64,000 nucleotides of DNA from CAIRDP01 sp037138335 (GTDB taxonomy: Bacteria > Bacteroidota > Bacteroidia > Bacteroidales > FEN-979): contig JBAXIO010000001.1 of assembly GCA_037138335.1 (NCBI GenBank), forward strand, positions 1 to 64,000, written 5' to 3'. Shown piece after piece: positions 53,396 through 62,372 of the stretch (the stretch's first letter is position 1; the number at the start of each line of letters is the position of its first letter). The translations under genes and the position numbers were made by a program. The notes under the pieces were generated by a model. That model saw nothing but the letters and a program-made list of their open reading frames with translations. It searched no databases and had not been told where the DNA came from.

Positions 53396-55827
53396 GCCTT
53401 GGTGGCAAACAGGTCTTTTGCTGCTATCACGATTCCTGCAATGACAAGCAAGATAAGCACTATTGAAGATATCATGCTTACTTTCTCGCCTATGTAAAAA
53501 GCCCTGGGCTCAAACCTGAATTCCACCGTATGTTCACCGGCCGGGACTACCATAGACCTTAATACGTAGTTTGCGCGGAAATGAGGTGTGAGTGTTCCGT
53601 CAACGTAGGCATTCCATCCTTTCGGATAATATATTTCGGAAAACACCACCAGCCCGGCATTCCTGGTCTTATACTTGTATTTCAGGTCGTTGGGCAGGTA
53701 TTCGGTGAGCCTGATGTAGTCGAGGGTATCTTTGCCCGGGGTCCATGTTTTAAGGTCCGGACCGAATTTTTTATCGACGACGGCGGTTTTTGAAGGATCG
53801 AACCCGTTAAGGGCGGCGAGTTCCTGGTCGGCATTGTCGACAAGTTTGTATTCGTCTACAAACCAGGCATTTCCCAGGGCCTGGGGGTTATGCTGGGCAA
53901 GCGGTTGTTTGTTCTGGTCGGGAATGATGACATAGCGGGTGTTAAGCATGTTGATGACCGCCATATTGTTCTTTTCAACATGGGTTTCGAACAATTCCTG
54001 GTAACGCCTGAGTTTCGCACCGTGATATCCGCCAAGCGATTTATGGAAATACGAAGTGCTGGCGTCCATCATCGGGCTTACGGTAAGGTTGAGCACCCTG
54101 TAATCGGGATCCTTGTCGGCAAGGATCATCTGGTCGGCGGAAGTAGGGTCAAACGGGGTTTCCACCCTGGATTTGGATGTGAAACTTTCGTTGTTGAGGT
54201 ACCTTTTAGCGACGGTGAACATATCGCCAAGCACAAATACGATAAGGCCGATATAGGCGTATTCCTTTTTCAGTTTTTTGTTGATGACCAGCCAGAGGGT
54301 GGCGGCTGTAAGTGCGATGAATATGAAGGAACGGAATGCATCGGCCCTGCAAACTGCTTTGCGGTCATCGCGGATAGCCTGCATCAGCCAGTCGGGGAAG
54401 GATTTGGCCAGGGAGGCGTCGTTAGGACCTGTAAAGCTGAGGAACATGTCGGGAACGAGGGCAAATACAAGTGACAGTCCGCCCGCTATCCCGAATGCGA
54501 TATACAATGCCCTGTTCAGTTTCGCTGCGGTGTCTAACCCGTCAAAAACAACTTTGATGGCAAGGAACCCAAGCAATGGCATGGTAAGTTCGGCTATAAT
54601 GAGGATCATGGTGACCGCCCTGAATTTATTATAGCCGGGGAAGTAGTTCAGGAATAAGTCGGTAAGCCCCATAAAATTATGCCCCCACGAGAGCGTAATC
54701 GAGAGTATGGTTGCTGCAAGCAGCCACCACTTGAGGGGGCCTTTCACGATGATCAGCCCGAGAAAGAAAAGGAAAATAACGATTGCACCGATATACACAG
54801 GGGATGTCCAGGGCTGGTTTCCCCAGTACATCAATCCCGACTGGGCAGAAAACTGCCTGATGTTGTCATCGGGGATATTGTTTGTGCGGAGGACTTTGGC
54901 GATATTGGAGTTCATTCCGGGCGATTCATTTGAGGAGCCTCCGTAAAAATCGGGGATGAGCAGGGTCATGGTTTCGCCCACTCCATAACTCCACTGAGTT
55001 GCGTATGATTTATCGAGGCCCGAGGTGCGGTTTGACTTCTGGCTGGTGAGGTCCGATTTTCCCCTGATGGTATAATTTCCGTACTCATAGGTGGTCCAGA
55101 GCAGCGACAGGTTTGTGAGGATTGCAAAAGCAAGAGCGACCAGCAGCAGGGAGACCGATTTGAGATAGGGCACGAAAGTTTTATTCCTGAAGGCATACAG
55201 CAGTTCAACCAGCCCCAGTGTGATGGCTGTCAGGGCCAGGTAGTATGTGATCTGAAGATGGTTTTGTTTCACTTCCAGGGAGAGGAAGACCGCTGTGAGG
55301 ATAAATCCCCAGAGGTATTTTTTTCTCAGGGTAAGTATCATGCCGGCAAGTACCGGGGCGATATAGCCAATGGCATGTGCCTGGGAGTTGTGCCCGGCTT
55401 CAATGATGATGAAAAAATACGACGAGAAGGCATATGCGATTGCTCCCGCAACCGAGAGCCAGGGATTAAGCCCGAGAACCAGCAGGAGTAAGAAAAAACC
55501 GATGAAATACAGGAATACCATATTTGCAGGGTGGGGCAGGCCGAGGGTGAGGATGTTGTCGAGAAAGCCAAGCACGTTGCCGTTATATCTTGTTGAGATC
55601 TGGTATGCAGGCATGCCGCCGAACATGGAATTCGTCCACAAGGGTTCCTGCCCCGTTTTGTCCCTGAAATCGGTAATTTCCTTGGCTGCGCCTTTCCAGT
55701 GCATGATGTCGCTCTGGAGGATCTGTTTCCCTTCAATAAGGGGGGAGAGGAATGACATTGTAATGACCAGGAAAATAACAAGGGCGGCCAGGTAAGGCCA
55801 TGCCGATTTGAAGTTCAGGTTTTTCAT
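53392..55827 (-). CDS. YfhO-family membrane protein
   Basis: 811 residues with about a dozen membrane helices. Starts NFKSAWPYLAALVIFLVITM, then PLWTNSMFGGMPAYQIS, a hallmark of YfhO, and ends with a soluble region (VVFSEIYYPKGWNAYVDG) before a last helix. YfhO proteins are putative GT-C-type glycosyltransferases, with proposed roles in adding sugars to lipoteichoic acid in Firmicutes; in Bacteroidota the target is unknown. Its pairing with a GT4 suggests surface glycan work. Confidence 0.85.
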   Translation of the reverse strand: MKNLNFKSAWPYLAALVIFLVITMSFLSPLIEGKQILQSDIMHWKGAAKEITDFRDKTGQEPLWTNSMFGGMPAYQISTRYNGNVLGFLDNILTLGLPHPANMVFLYFIGFFLLLLVLGLNPWLSVAGAIAYAFSSYFFIIIEAGHNSQAHAIGYIAPVLAGMILTLRKKYLWGFILTAVFLSLEVKQNHLQITYYLALTAITLGLVELLYAFRNKTFVPYLKSVSLLLVALAFAILTNLSLLWTTYEYGNYTIRGKSDLTSQKSNRTSGLDKSYATQWSYGVGETMTLLIPDFYGGSSNESPGMNSNIAKVLRTNNIPDDNIRQFSAQSGLMYWGNQPWTSPVYIGAIVIFLFFLGLIIVKGPLKWWLLAATILSITLSWGHNFMGLTDLFLNYFPGYNKFRAVTMILIIAELTMPLLGFLAIKVVFDGLDTAAKLNRALYIAFGIAGGLSLVFALVPDMFLSFTGPNDASLAKSFPDWLMQAIRDDRKAVCRADAFRSFIFIALTAATLWLVINKKLKKEYAYIGLIVFVLGDMFTVAKRYLNNESFTSKSRVETPFDPTSADQMILADKDPDYRVLNLTVSPMMDASTSYFHKSLGGYHGAKLRRYQELFETHVEKNNMAVINMLNTRYVIIPDQNKQPLAQHNPQALGNAWFVDEYKLVDNADQELAALNGFDPSKTAVVDKKFGPDLKTWTPGKDTLDYIRLTEYLPNDLKYKYKTRNAGLVVFSEIYYPKGWNAYVDGTLTPHFRANYVLRSMVVPAGEHTVEFRFEPRAFYIGEKVSMISSIVLILLVIAGIVIAAKDLFATKA

Positions 55828-55855
55828 GCTTGGGTCTTTAACGAATTGGTTGTCA

Positions 55856-55894
55856 AAAATAAAAAAAGAAGATAATGTGAAATTATCTTCTTTT
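55856..55894 (-). terminator. Terminator after rpmH, likely bidirectional
   Basis: Arms 55864-55876 and 55882-55894 pair over 13 bp (AAAAGAAGATAAT/ATTATCTTCTTTT), 5 base loop, with A-runs on one side and T-run on the other. It sits between rpmH and the YfhO start. Confidence 0.75.
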
Positions 55895-55939
55895 CATAAC
55901 ATCATAACCGGGTTAACGGTATTTCCAAAACCGTGAAAA

Positions 55940-56101
55940 TTATTTCTTGTCGTTTTGTTCGTCTGAAACGGTCAGTTTTTTTCTGCCTGTTGCTCTTCTG
56001 TTAGCAAGAACCCTGCGTCCGTTAGCTGTAGACATTCTTTCACGGAAACCATGTTTGTTCTTTCTTTTTGTGTTCGAAGGGTGAAATGTTGGAGCTGCCA
56101 T
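55940..56101 (-). CDS. rpmH: 50S ribosomal protein L34
   Basis: 53 residues, too short for many gene callers. The sequence contains PSNTKRKNKHGFRERMSTANGR and VLANRRATGRKKLTVSD, the unmistakable L34 core. It begins MAAPTFHPSN where most bacteria have MKRTFQPSN, and ends with a short EQNDKK tail. Start ATG at 56101, stop TAA at 55940-55942. It has a textbook promoter at 56123-56153 and a strong terminator, so it is a single-gene transcript. rnpA and dnaA do not adjoin it, so the common rpmH-rnpA arrangement is absent. Confidence 0.95.
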   Translation of the reverse strand: MAAPTFHPSNTKRKNKHGFRERMSTANGRRVLANRRATGRKKLTVSDEQNDKK

Positions 56102-56122
56102 TGTATTCTTATTTTAGGGCTG

Positions 56123-56153
56123 CAAAGATACAAAATTAATTTAAGCAACCAAA
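56123..56153 (-). promoter_or_regulatory. rpmH promoter (best consensus in window)
   Basis: On the minus strand TTTG (56153-56150), 19 bases, then TATCTTTG (56130-56123). This matches the Bacteroidota TTTG-N19-TAnnTTTG promoter exactly. The ATG is 21 bases downstream. Confidence 0.8.
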
Positions 56154-56239
56154 TGAAACTTAAAATTTTCGGGGCCTGCCCCGGTTTATGCTGCCGGAGC
56201 AGGGTTTGGCCGGGTTTCAGTTACCCGATTTGCCGGTGT

Positions 56240-57700
56240 TTATTTCGAAGGGATGTTTTTTAATGTTTCCAGCAGGTAATCCCAGAATTTCTGTACTGAG
56301 GCGATCTCTGCTTTTTCATCCGGTGAATGGGGTGAAACGATGGTCGGGCCTACCGAGATCATATCCCAGTTGGGATAAGGTCCGCCGAGGATGCCGCATT
56401 CAAGGCCTGCATGGATAGCTGTTACGAGCGGTTCTTTCCCGAACATTTTTTTATAGAGGTCCTGCATCAGTTTCAGGATGACTGAATCGGGATTTGGTTT
56501 CCATCCCGGGTATTCTCCGTCGAAATTGATATCTGCACCGGCCATGGTAAAAACGGCATCGACCATATTCTGGAGGTCGAGTTTTGCCGAGTCAACCGAG
56601 CTGCGGAGAAGGGTTTGGCCGATCACCATATTGTTGTCGGTTTTAAGGACCCCGATGTTTATGGATGTCTCAACAAGTCCGGGCATTTCATTGCTCATAC
56701 GGATCACTCCGTTGGGGCAGGCATAAAGGGCATTGATGATATTTCCCTGGCTTACTTCATCAATCAGGGAGGCAGGTTTTTCGGCAGGGGTGAGGATGAT
56801 CTTCATATTGGGTTCCACGGCCGAGAGTTCTTTCCTTATAATTTGTTCGAGACCGGCAACCATTGCTGGGAGGGCGTCTTTATGCTGAACCGGGACCACT
56901 ATCGTTGCACTGGCTTCCCTTGGGATGGCGTTCCTGAGGCTTCCGCCTTCAAGCGCGGCAAGCCTGAGCCCGAAATTTTTACTGCCTTCCCAAAGCACCC
57001 TGGTCAGGACTTTTATTGAATTTCCTCTTTCAAGGCGGATGTCAACACCACTATGGCCGCCTTTCATTCCGGTGACAGTAATTTTGTATGCATCAACTGC
57101 AGGGGGAAGGGCCGCAGTTTTGAAACGGAATGAGAAGTTGCCGTTTGTGCCGCCTGCGCAACCGATGTATAATTCGCCTTCTTCTTCGGTGTCAAGGTTA
57201 AGGAGTATATCGCCTTTAAGGACCCCGGGTTTGATGCCCATAGCCCCGGTCATCCCGGTTTCTTCGTCGGTGGTGATGAAGGCTTCAATAGGGCCGTGCT
57301 GTATGTTCTTTGATTCAAGGACAGCCATTGCTGCTGCAACGCCCAGGCCGTTATCGGCCCCGAGGGTAGTCCCTTTTGCCTTTACCCAGCCATTATCTAT
57401 ATAGGTAGTGATGGGATCTTTTTCAAAATCATGTGCGGTATCGTTGTTCTTCTGGGGGACCATGTCCATATGTCCCTGCAGTACCACGCCTTTAAGGTTT
57501 TCCATGCCGGCGGTGGCAGGTTTGCGGATGATTACGTTGCCTACTTCATCCTGTATGGTTTCAAGGCCAAGGTCTTTCCCGAATTTAACAAGAAAATCCC
57601 TCACTTTATCTTCGTGTTTCGAGGGGCGGGGGATCTGTGTAAGGCTGTAGAAATTCTTCCACAGCAGAGCTGGTTCGAGGTTTAAAATATCTTTACTCAT
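56240..57700 (-). CDS. pepD: Aminoacyl-histidine (Xaa-His) dipeptidase
   Basis: M20 metallopeptidase, 486 residues, cleaving Xaa-His and related dipeptides. Motifs: IPRPSKHEDKVRDFL, LQGHMDMVPQKN with metal-binding His/Asp, LGADNGLGVAAAMAVLE, the catalytic pair in TTDEETGMTGA, and KGGHSGVDI in the dimerisation domain. C-terminal AIHAGLECG supplies another metal ligand. Neighbouring PqqD-like and oligopeptide transporter genes point to a peptide-use cluster. Confidence 0.94.
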   Translation of the reverse strand: MSKDILNLEPALLWKNFYSLTQIPRPSKHEDKVRDFLVKFGKDLGLETIQDEVGNVIIRKPATAGMENLKGVVLQGHMDMVPQKNNDTAHDFEKDPITTYIDNGWVKAKGTTLGADNGLGVAAAMAVLESKNIQHGPIEAFITTDEETGMTGAMGIKPGVLKGDILLNLDTEEEGELYIGCAGGTNGNFSFRFKTAALPPAVDAYKITVTGMKGGHSGVDIRLERGNSIKVLTRVLWEGSKNFGLRLAALEGGSLRNAIPREASATIVVPVQHKDALPAMVAGLEQIIRKELSAVEPNMKIILTPAEKPASLIDEVSQGNIINALYACPNGVIRMSNEMPGLVETSINIGVLKTDNNMVIGQTLLRSSVDSAKLDLQNMVDAVFTMAGADINFDGEYPGWKPNPDSVILKLMQDLYKKMFGKEPLVTAIHAGLECGILGGPYPNWDMISVGPTIVSPHSPDEKAEIASVQKFWDYLLETLKNIPSK

Positions 57701-57749
57701 GGTTTAGGGATTTTACATTGGTACTGAACGACAAAGATAGGAAAAAAAA

Positions 57750-58154
57750 CTATTTGCCGACAGTTTCCTGATCTTTTTGGATCTCCCTGAACGAGATGAA
57801 TCTCTGCTGGTAGAGCATCGACAGGAAGGTGCTTACGCGGTCCTCTGTTTCTTCCGGAGGCTGGAGTTTTTCAGGAAAAGTATCCCTGAGTTTATTGCAT
57901 ATCTCCCCCGTGTTTCGGTTCCCGTCGAGTTGTTCCCAAACAGCTGATCCGAAAGCATCCAGTTTGATTTTAATAAATTCCTCTTTCCATTTCGGCTGAA
58001 ACAATTTGTTTGCAAGGTTGTTCTTAAACCTCGGGAGGAGGATGTTCAGGGTATCTTCCTCACGTTTCTCAGATCCCAGCAGTTTTATGGGATGGAGGTC
58101 GAGGGTGTTAGCCTGTTTGAGGATTTTTCTGCGTTTGAAAAACGATACTTCCAT
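57750..58154 (-). CDS. PqqD-like domain protein
   Basis: 134 residues. N-terminal 50 residues are basic and unlike anything I recognise. The C-terminal part (KLDAFGSAVWEQLDGNRNTGEICNKL...VSTFLSMLYQQRFISF) matches the PqqD/RRE winged-helix fold that binds precursor peptides for radical SAM or other maturases. No radical SAM enzyme, precursor peptide or PQQ gene is in the window. It lies between pepD and the OPT transporter, in the same direction, with gaps of about 50 and 64 bases. Role unknown. Confidence 0.75.
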   Translation of the reverse strand: MEVSFFKRRKILKQANTLDLHPIKLLGSEKREEDTLNILLPRFKNNLANKLFQPKWKEEFIKIKLDAFGSAVWEQLDGNRNTGEICNKLRDTFPEKLQPPEETEDRVSTFLSMLYQQRFISFREIQKDQETVGK

Positions 58155-58166
58155 AGGGTAAGATAA

Positions 58167-58202
58167 AACGGGGCTGGCAACCTTTCAGGTGCCAGCCCCG
58201 TG
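58167..58202 (-). terminator. Terminator downstream of the OPT transporter gene
   Basis: Arms 58168-58178 and 58091-offset partner 58191-58201 pair (ACGGGGCTGGC/GCCAGCCCCGT) with an inner ACCT/AGGT step and one bulged A. On the minus strand TTTT follows. It lies 16 bases beyond the OPT stop. Confidence 0.75.
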
Positions 58203-58218
58203 ATGAAGGATATCCCGG

Positions 58219-60294
58219 TTACATGCCTGATGCCGGGGGAGCCGGTTCATCGGGCTTCCCTGCATTCTTAAGGGGTATCTGGATGAGTACGAAAGCTATA
58301 ATTGCAATAATAACAAGGCTGATGAAGTAGGTCGGGTTTTTGAAGAACACGAAATGGTCATAGAGGAAGATCTCGAAAGCCGCGAAGATGGCAATAACGA
58401 GACCCATCAGGGCCTCTCCCGCAATCATCCCGGATGCCAGCAGAACTCCTGTGTTCTCGACCCGTATCTTTTGTGCTTCATTGAGTTTTCGTTTACCGGT
58501 AAAATAGTCAACACCGCCTTTGATCAGTCCGCCGACAAAAATCGCGAAAGTGGTTTCAAGGGGGAGGTACATACCCACGCTTACGAGCATAGGGCTGCGC
58601 ACCTGCATGAGGATGAAAGCCACACCCATGAGCATCCCCGAAATGATGAGGGGCCATGCCATGGCACCTTCAACAATACCGCGGGAAAGGATAGCCATAA
58701 GGCCGGCCTGGGGGGCCGAAAGGTTACGGCTGCCGAACCCTCCCTGGTAACCCAGGTTTTTACCCGAAGCAATATCGCCTTCGTTGAGGTAAGCAAGTAC
58801 TACAAACATCACGGCGCCTGCGAGAATAACGCCGATGATATCACCGATCTGCATCCTCCAGGGGGTACCTCCGAGGATATGTCCCGCCTTCAGGTCCTGA
58901 AGCATTTCACCTGCCACGGCTGCTGATACGCAAACGATAGCGGCAACGCCAAGAACGGTAGCAACGCCTGCATTACCCTGTACGCCTAAACCGACGAGAA
59001 TAAGGGCTGTAACCACAAGTGCAGTCAGTGTAAGTCCGCTGATAGGGTTATTGCTCGATCCCATGATGCCTACCAGGTAACCCGATACGGCTGCAAAGAA
59101 AAAGGCCAGGATGATCATGACGGTTGAAGCAACAATAGCGATCAGGATATTAGTCTCGAAAATAAAGAAGGTGATGCAGAAAGTCAGGACTGCAACTGCG
59201 AGAATGCCTATAATGATAGCGCCGAAGCTAAGGTCTTTCTCGGTGCGGGGAGCGGCATGCCCCATGCCCTGGGCTGCTTTTTTAACGTCGGTGATAGACC
59301 TGCCCACTCCAGTGATCAGGCTCTTTCTCATTTTATATAATGTGAAGCCGGCGCTAACAAGCATCCCGCCGATTGCGATAGGCCTTACGATGAATTTCCA
59401 TATCTGGAGCATCTGGTAAGCCGGGTCATTTACCTTGGTCATGGCCTGTTCCAGGGTCAGGGTTGCGTCTTTGCCCATCAGGAAAGCGGCCCATGCCTGG
59501 AAATCCATGCTCGGTAAAATGAAATACATGATCATGGGTACCATGAGTCCCCAGGCAAGGAGGCCCCCGCTGAAGTTAAGGGCGCCCAGTTTGGGGCCGA
59601 TGATATAACCTACACCCATGTATGCAGGGCTTACTCCGGGGGAACTCATCATCATCCCTCCCTTGCCCGTGAAAACGGTGCCCGAGATGGTTTGTTTGCC
59701 CCAGTAAACGAATTTTTCCCAGAGATACAGGAAGAATTTGAGTTCTCCGAGAAGCTTTACAGCAGCACCCAGTCCCATGGCCCAGAACAGGAATTTGGAC
59801 CCGCCTGAACCGCCCTGTCCTGCCTTGTGGATCTCGGCAGCGGCAACTGACTCGGGGAAAGGAAGCTCTGCATCTTCAACCATTACACGGCGAAGCAGGG
59901 CAACAAACATGATGCCCAGGATACCTCCTGCGATCAGGATAAGCGATGAAGTGATATAGTGACCCATGGTGAAGAACTCAGGCCATATACCCGACACAAA
60001 AAATGCAGGCAGGGTGAAAATTGCGCCGGCAGCCACGGATTCCCCGATGGAACCGACAGTACGTGTGAAATTTTCTTCAAGGATCGTCCCCCGCATGATA
60101 CGGAGCAGGGCCATTCCAAGAACTGCGGCAGGATAAGTCGCGGCTATCGTCATCCCTGCTTTAAGACCCAGGTAGGCATTTGCAGCCCCAAGGATAACGG
60201 CAAAGAACAAGCCTACGATAAGAGCCCGCAAGGTGAATTCCTTCATATGCGTTTCGGCGGAGACGAAGGGAACATACTTTTTTGCTTCAGCCAT
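58219..60294 (-). CDS. OPT-family oligopeptide transporter
   Basis: 691 residues, about 15 membrane helices. Family phrases: FTLRALIVGLFFAVILGAANAYLGLKAGMTI near the start, ELPFPESVAAAEIHKAG, GSSNNPISGLTLTALV and QDLKAGHILGGTPWRMQIGD in the middle, and ENTGVLLASGMIAGEALMGL near the end. OPT proteins import di- to oligopeptides or metal chelates with protons. Being next to PepD, peptide import is the likely role. Confidence 0.92.
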   Translation of the reverse strand: MAEAKKYVPFVSAETHMKEFTLRALIVGLFFAVILGAANAYLGLKAGMTIAATYPAAVLGMALLRIMRGTILEENFTRTVGSIGESVAAGAIFTLPAFFVSGIWPEFFTMGHYITSSLILIAGGILGIMFVALLRRVMVEDAELPFPESVAAAEIHKAGQGGSGGSKFLFWAMGLGAAVKLLGELKFFLYLWEKFVYWGKQTISGTVFTGKGGMMMSSPGVSPAYMGVGYIIGPKLGALNFSGGLLAWGLMVPMIMYFILPSMDFQAWAAFLMGKDATLTLEQAMTKVNDPAYQMLQIWKFIVRPIAIGGMLVSAGFTLYKMRKSLITGVGRSITDVKKAAQGMGHAAPRTEKDLSFGAIIIGILAVAVLTFCITFFIFETNILIAIVASTVMIILAFFFAAVSGYLVGIMGSSNNPISGLTLTALVVTALILVGLGVQGNAGVATVLGVAAIVCVSAAVAGEMLQDLKAGHILGGTPWRMQIGDIIGVILAGAVMFVVLAYLNEGDIASGKNLGYQGGFGSRNLSAPQAGLMAILSRGIVEGAMAWPLIISGMLMGVAFILMQVRSPMLVSVGMYLPLETTFAIFVGGLIKGGVDYFTGKRKLNEAQKIRVENTGVLLASGMIAGEALMGLVIAIFAAFEIFLYDHFVFFKNPTYFISLVIIAIIAFVLIQIPLKNAGKPDEPAPPASGM

Positions 60295-60365
60295 AATCGT
60301 GATTTTTTTAATTTTTTGCTAAATAACGAAAAAAGAAGCAACCTAACAAGGAATTTTGAATTAGT

Positions 60366-60432
60366 GAAAGGTGAATAGTGAACAGTCAGCAGTCAGCAGT
60401 CACTGATCACTAGTCACTAGTCACTGATCACT
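60366..60432. repeat. Degenerate repeat array at the rsmG stop
   Basis: Begins AGGTGAATAGTGAACAGTC, then CAGTCAG twice and alternating CACTGATC/ACTAGTC units. It reaches the rsmG stop codon (60428-60430). The reverse complement shares AGTGAATAnTGAACAGT with the repeat after thrC. Confidence 0.75.
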
Positions 60433-61048
60433 GGTACAGATGCAGGAGTTTTTTGGTAAGGAAATATTCTTCAGTGAAATAATCGGAAAGGGGGTAAACC
60501 GTCCATTTTGACTGGAGGCTTGCCAGTTCTTCCTCGAAATCGCCTCCTTTTAAATACAGGAATCCGTTTTCAAGGCTGTTATTCCCGTTCCTGATGATAA
60601 GTTTTTTTAGTTTGGCGCTGAAATCGGCAATATTGGTCACTGCCCGGCCAAGGATAAAGTCGTATGGCTGTTTTAGGTCTTCGTACCTGCAGTTGAGGGC
60701 GCTGGCATTGTTGAGTTCCAGTTCTTTGATAATGGAATCGGCCACATGGATCTTTTTTCCTATGGAATCTACCAGTACGAATTCCGATTCAGGATGCAGG
60801 ATGGCAAGCGGTATGCCCGGTAACCCTCCACCTGTCCCTGCATCCATGATCCAGGTGCCGGGATTGAATTGAATGATTTTGGCTACAGACATGGAGTGAA
60901 GTATATGCCTTTCCTCGAGGTGTTCAATGTCTTTGCGGCTAATGACATTGATGCGGCTGTTCCATTCGGGGTATAATTCAAGCAGGCGGGCAAACTGCCC
61001 GAACTGTTTTACCGACAATGAAGGGAAGTACTTCCTGATCAGTTCCAT
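60428..61048 (-). CDS. rsmG: 16S rRNA (guanine-527-N7)-methyltransferase RsmG
   Basis: 206 residues, SAM-dependent methylation of G527 in the 530 loop. Landmarks: LLELYPEWNSRINVISRKDIEHLEERHILHS, the SAM site IMDAGTGGGLPGIPLAILHPES, VLVDSIGKKIHVADSI and ILGRAVTNIADFSAKL. ATG 61048 follows directly on the T-run of a hairpin from the upstream bTHX gene, so its transcription needs readthrough or an internal start. Confidence 0.93.
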   Translation of the reverse strand: MELIRKYFPSLSVKQFGQFARLLELYPEWNSRINVISRKDIEHLEERHILHSMSVAKIIQFNPGTWIMDAGTGGGLPGIPLAILHPESEFVLVDSIGKKIHVADSIIKELELNNASALNCRYEDLKQPYDFILGRAVTNIADFSAKLKKLIIRNGNNSLENGFLYLKGGDFEEELASLQSKWTVYPLSDYFTEEYFLTKKLLHLYQ

Positions 61049-61080
61049 AAAAAAGTCCGGGTGCTGAAAAACACCCGGAC
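61049..61080 (-). terminator. Hairpin-T-run terminator abutting the rsmG start
   Basis: Arms 61055-61063 and 61072-61080 pair over 9 bp (GTCCGGGTG/CACCCGGAC), 8 base loop. The minus-strand T-run (61054-61049) runs straight into the rsmG ATG at 61048. It terminates the bTHX transcript or attenuates rsmG. Confidence 0.85.
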
Positions 61081-61125
61081 GGAATTATTGAAATAGTTTC
61101 AAAGCTTCGGAAATTTATTCCGGGC

Positions 61126-61458
61126 TTATTCCTTAGGGGCTTCAGCAGGAGCTTCGGCTTCGGGGACTGCTTCTTTGGGTTCTGCCTTCTTCTTTGCTTT
61201 AGGAGCTTTTGGCTTCACTTCAGCTTCTTCTGTTTTCTCGACAGCTTTTTTGGCGGCAACCTTCTTTGCAACTTTCTTTTCTTCAACTGCGGCTTCCACT
61301 GCAGCTGCTTTTACAGGTTCCTCGGTCTTTGCTTTAACCTTAACTTCCTTTGGTTTAGGAGGTGCAACAATTCCTTTTTTCTTTCTCCGGGGACGGCTCA
61401 CGCCGAAAGATCCAATGATGATCTTCCCTCTTCTTGATTTTTTATCACCTTTTCCCAT
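61126..61458 (-). CDS. Ribosomal protein bTHX-like with long charged tail
   Basis: 110 residues. The first 25 (MGKGDKKSRRGKIIIGSFG) are the bTHX/S31 ribosomal peptide core that binds at the head of the 30S subunit. Residues 30-110 are a Lys/Ala/Glu/Pro-rich tail of repeated PKAKKKAEP-like segments, far longer than the typical small bTHX protein. The tail is presumably disordered. Terminator follows 45 bases after its stop. Identification is by the core only. Confidence 0.78.
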   Translation of the reverse strand: MGKGDKKSRRGKIIIGSFGVSRPRRKKKGIVAPPKPKEVKVKAKTEEPVKAAAVEAAVEEKKVAKKVAAKKAVEKTEEAEVKPKAPKAKKKAEPKEAVPEAEAPAEAPKE

Positions 61459-61565
61459 ATGTCTGTTTATTAAAATTTTACCGTTGAGCCGGAAACTGGC
61501 CGGATTACGATTTACGAATAATTTCCGGAATGCAAAGGTATAAAAATCATGCTACTGAAACAGGT

Positions 61566-62270
61566 TCAGCCCGGATTTTTCTTCAGAAAATCCCTGATCA
61601 CCACATCCGACTTTCGAACCGAGCAGGCTGCCCAGCGAAGAAGGACGTCATTTTTTTCTTCTTCGCCGAGGGTCCAGCTTATTTCCGATTCGCGAAGGCG
61701 TTTCGTGAGGGATTGCAGCAGGATCGCCGCCGAAACACTGATGTTAAGACTTTCGGTAAACCCGAACATAGGTATCCTTATGAACTCATCGGCCATGGAT
61801 ATTGCTTCTTCCGACAGACCCTCGAGTTCCGTCCCGAAAATCAGGGCGAAGGGGCTGTCGATGGGCAGGCTGCCGGGGGTGAAATCGTTTTTATGGGGAG
61901 AGGTGGCGACAATCCTGTACCCTTTTTCTTTCAGGGTACTTATACATGCAGCAGTGTTTGAACCTGTTTTATTATATTTATATAAGGTGAGCCATTGGGC
62001 GGAACCCAGTGCGACATCGGGATTCACTTCATATTTATTCCTGTTTTCAATGATATGCACATCCTGTATGCCGAAGCACTCGCAGCTGCGCAGCACAGCG
62101 CTTGCGTTATGCGGCTGGTAAATGTCTTCAAGGATAATGCTCATATGACGGGTGCGAAAGGAGATGGCCCCTGCAAACCTGTTTCTTCTCTCTTCGGTCA
62201 TCATGCCCATCAGGTGGTCAAGCAGTTTTAATTTTCTTGTACGGTCAAGCGTTTCAATATCTGTAATCAT
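61566..62270 (-). CDS. trmH: TrmH-family tRNA/rRNA 2'-O-methyltransferase
   Basis: 234 residues, SPOUT fold. Starts MITDIETLDRTRKLKLLDHLMG; YQPHNASAVLRSCECFGIQDVHI is motif 1 with Asn/Arg. Knot motifs ALIFGTELEGLSEEAISMADEFIRIP and FGFTESLNISVSAAILL are complete. Strongest resemblance is to TrmH (G18 of tRNA). The frame opens 438 bases earlier across the divergent gene, but that extension is spurious; ATG 62270 has the right N-terminus. Confidence 0.9.
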   Translation of the reverse strand: MITDIETLDRTRKLKLLDHLMGMMTEERRNRFAGAISFRTRHMSIILEDIYQPHNASAVLRSCECFGIQDVHIIENRNKYEVNPDVALGSAQWLTLYKYNKTGSNTAACISTLKEKGYRIVATSPHKNDFTPGSLPIDSPFALIFGTELEGLSEEAISMADEFIRIPMFGFTESLNISVSAAILLQSLTKRLRESEISWTLGEEEKNDVLLRWAACSVRKSDVVIRDFLKKNPG

Positions 62271-62295
62271 GGATGCGCATCTGAAATATTCATTC

Positions 62296-62303
62296 CAAAG
62301 GTA
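62296..62303 (-). promoter_or_regulatory. -7 element of trmH
   Basis: Minus-strand TACCTTTG, 25 bases upstream of the ATG at 62270, supports that start. Confidence 0.45.
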
Positions 62304-62317
62304 AAAAAATGAATCAG

Positions 62318-62350
62318 TTGTAGGGGGTAAAGGGAAAAAATGTAACTTTG
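62318..62350 (+). promoter_or_regulatory. Promoter of TPR membrane protein gene
   Basis: TTG at 62318-62320 and TAACTTTG at 62343-62350, 22 bases apart. The ATG at 62373 is 22 bases downstream. Confidence 0.5.
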
Positions 62351-62372
62351 CAACCTCAAATTTTTCAAAAAG

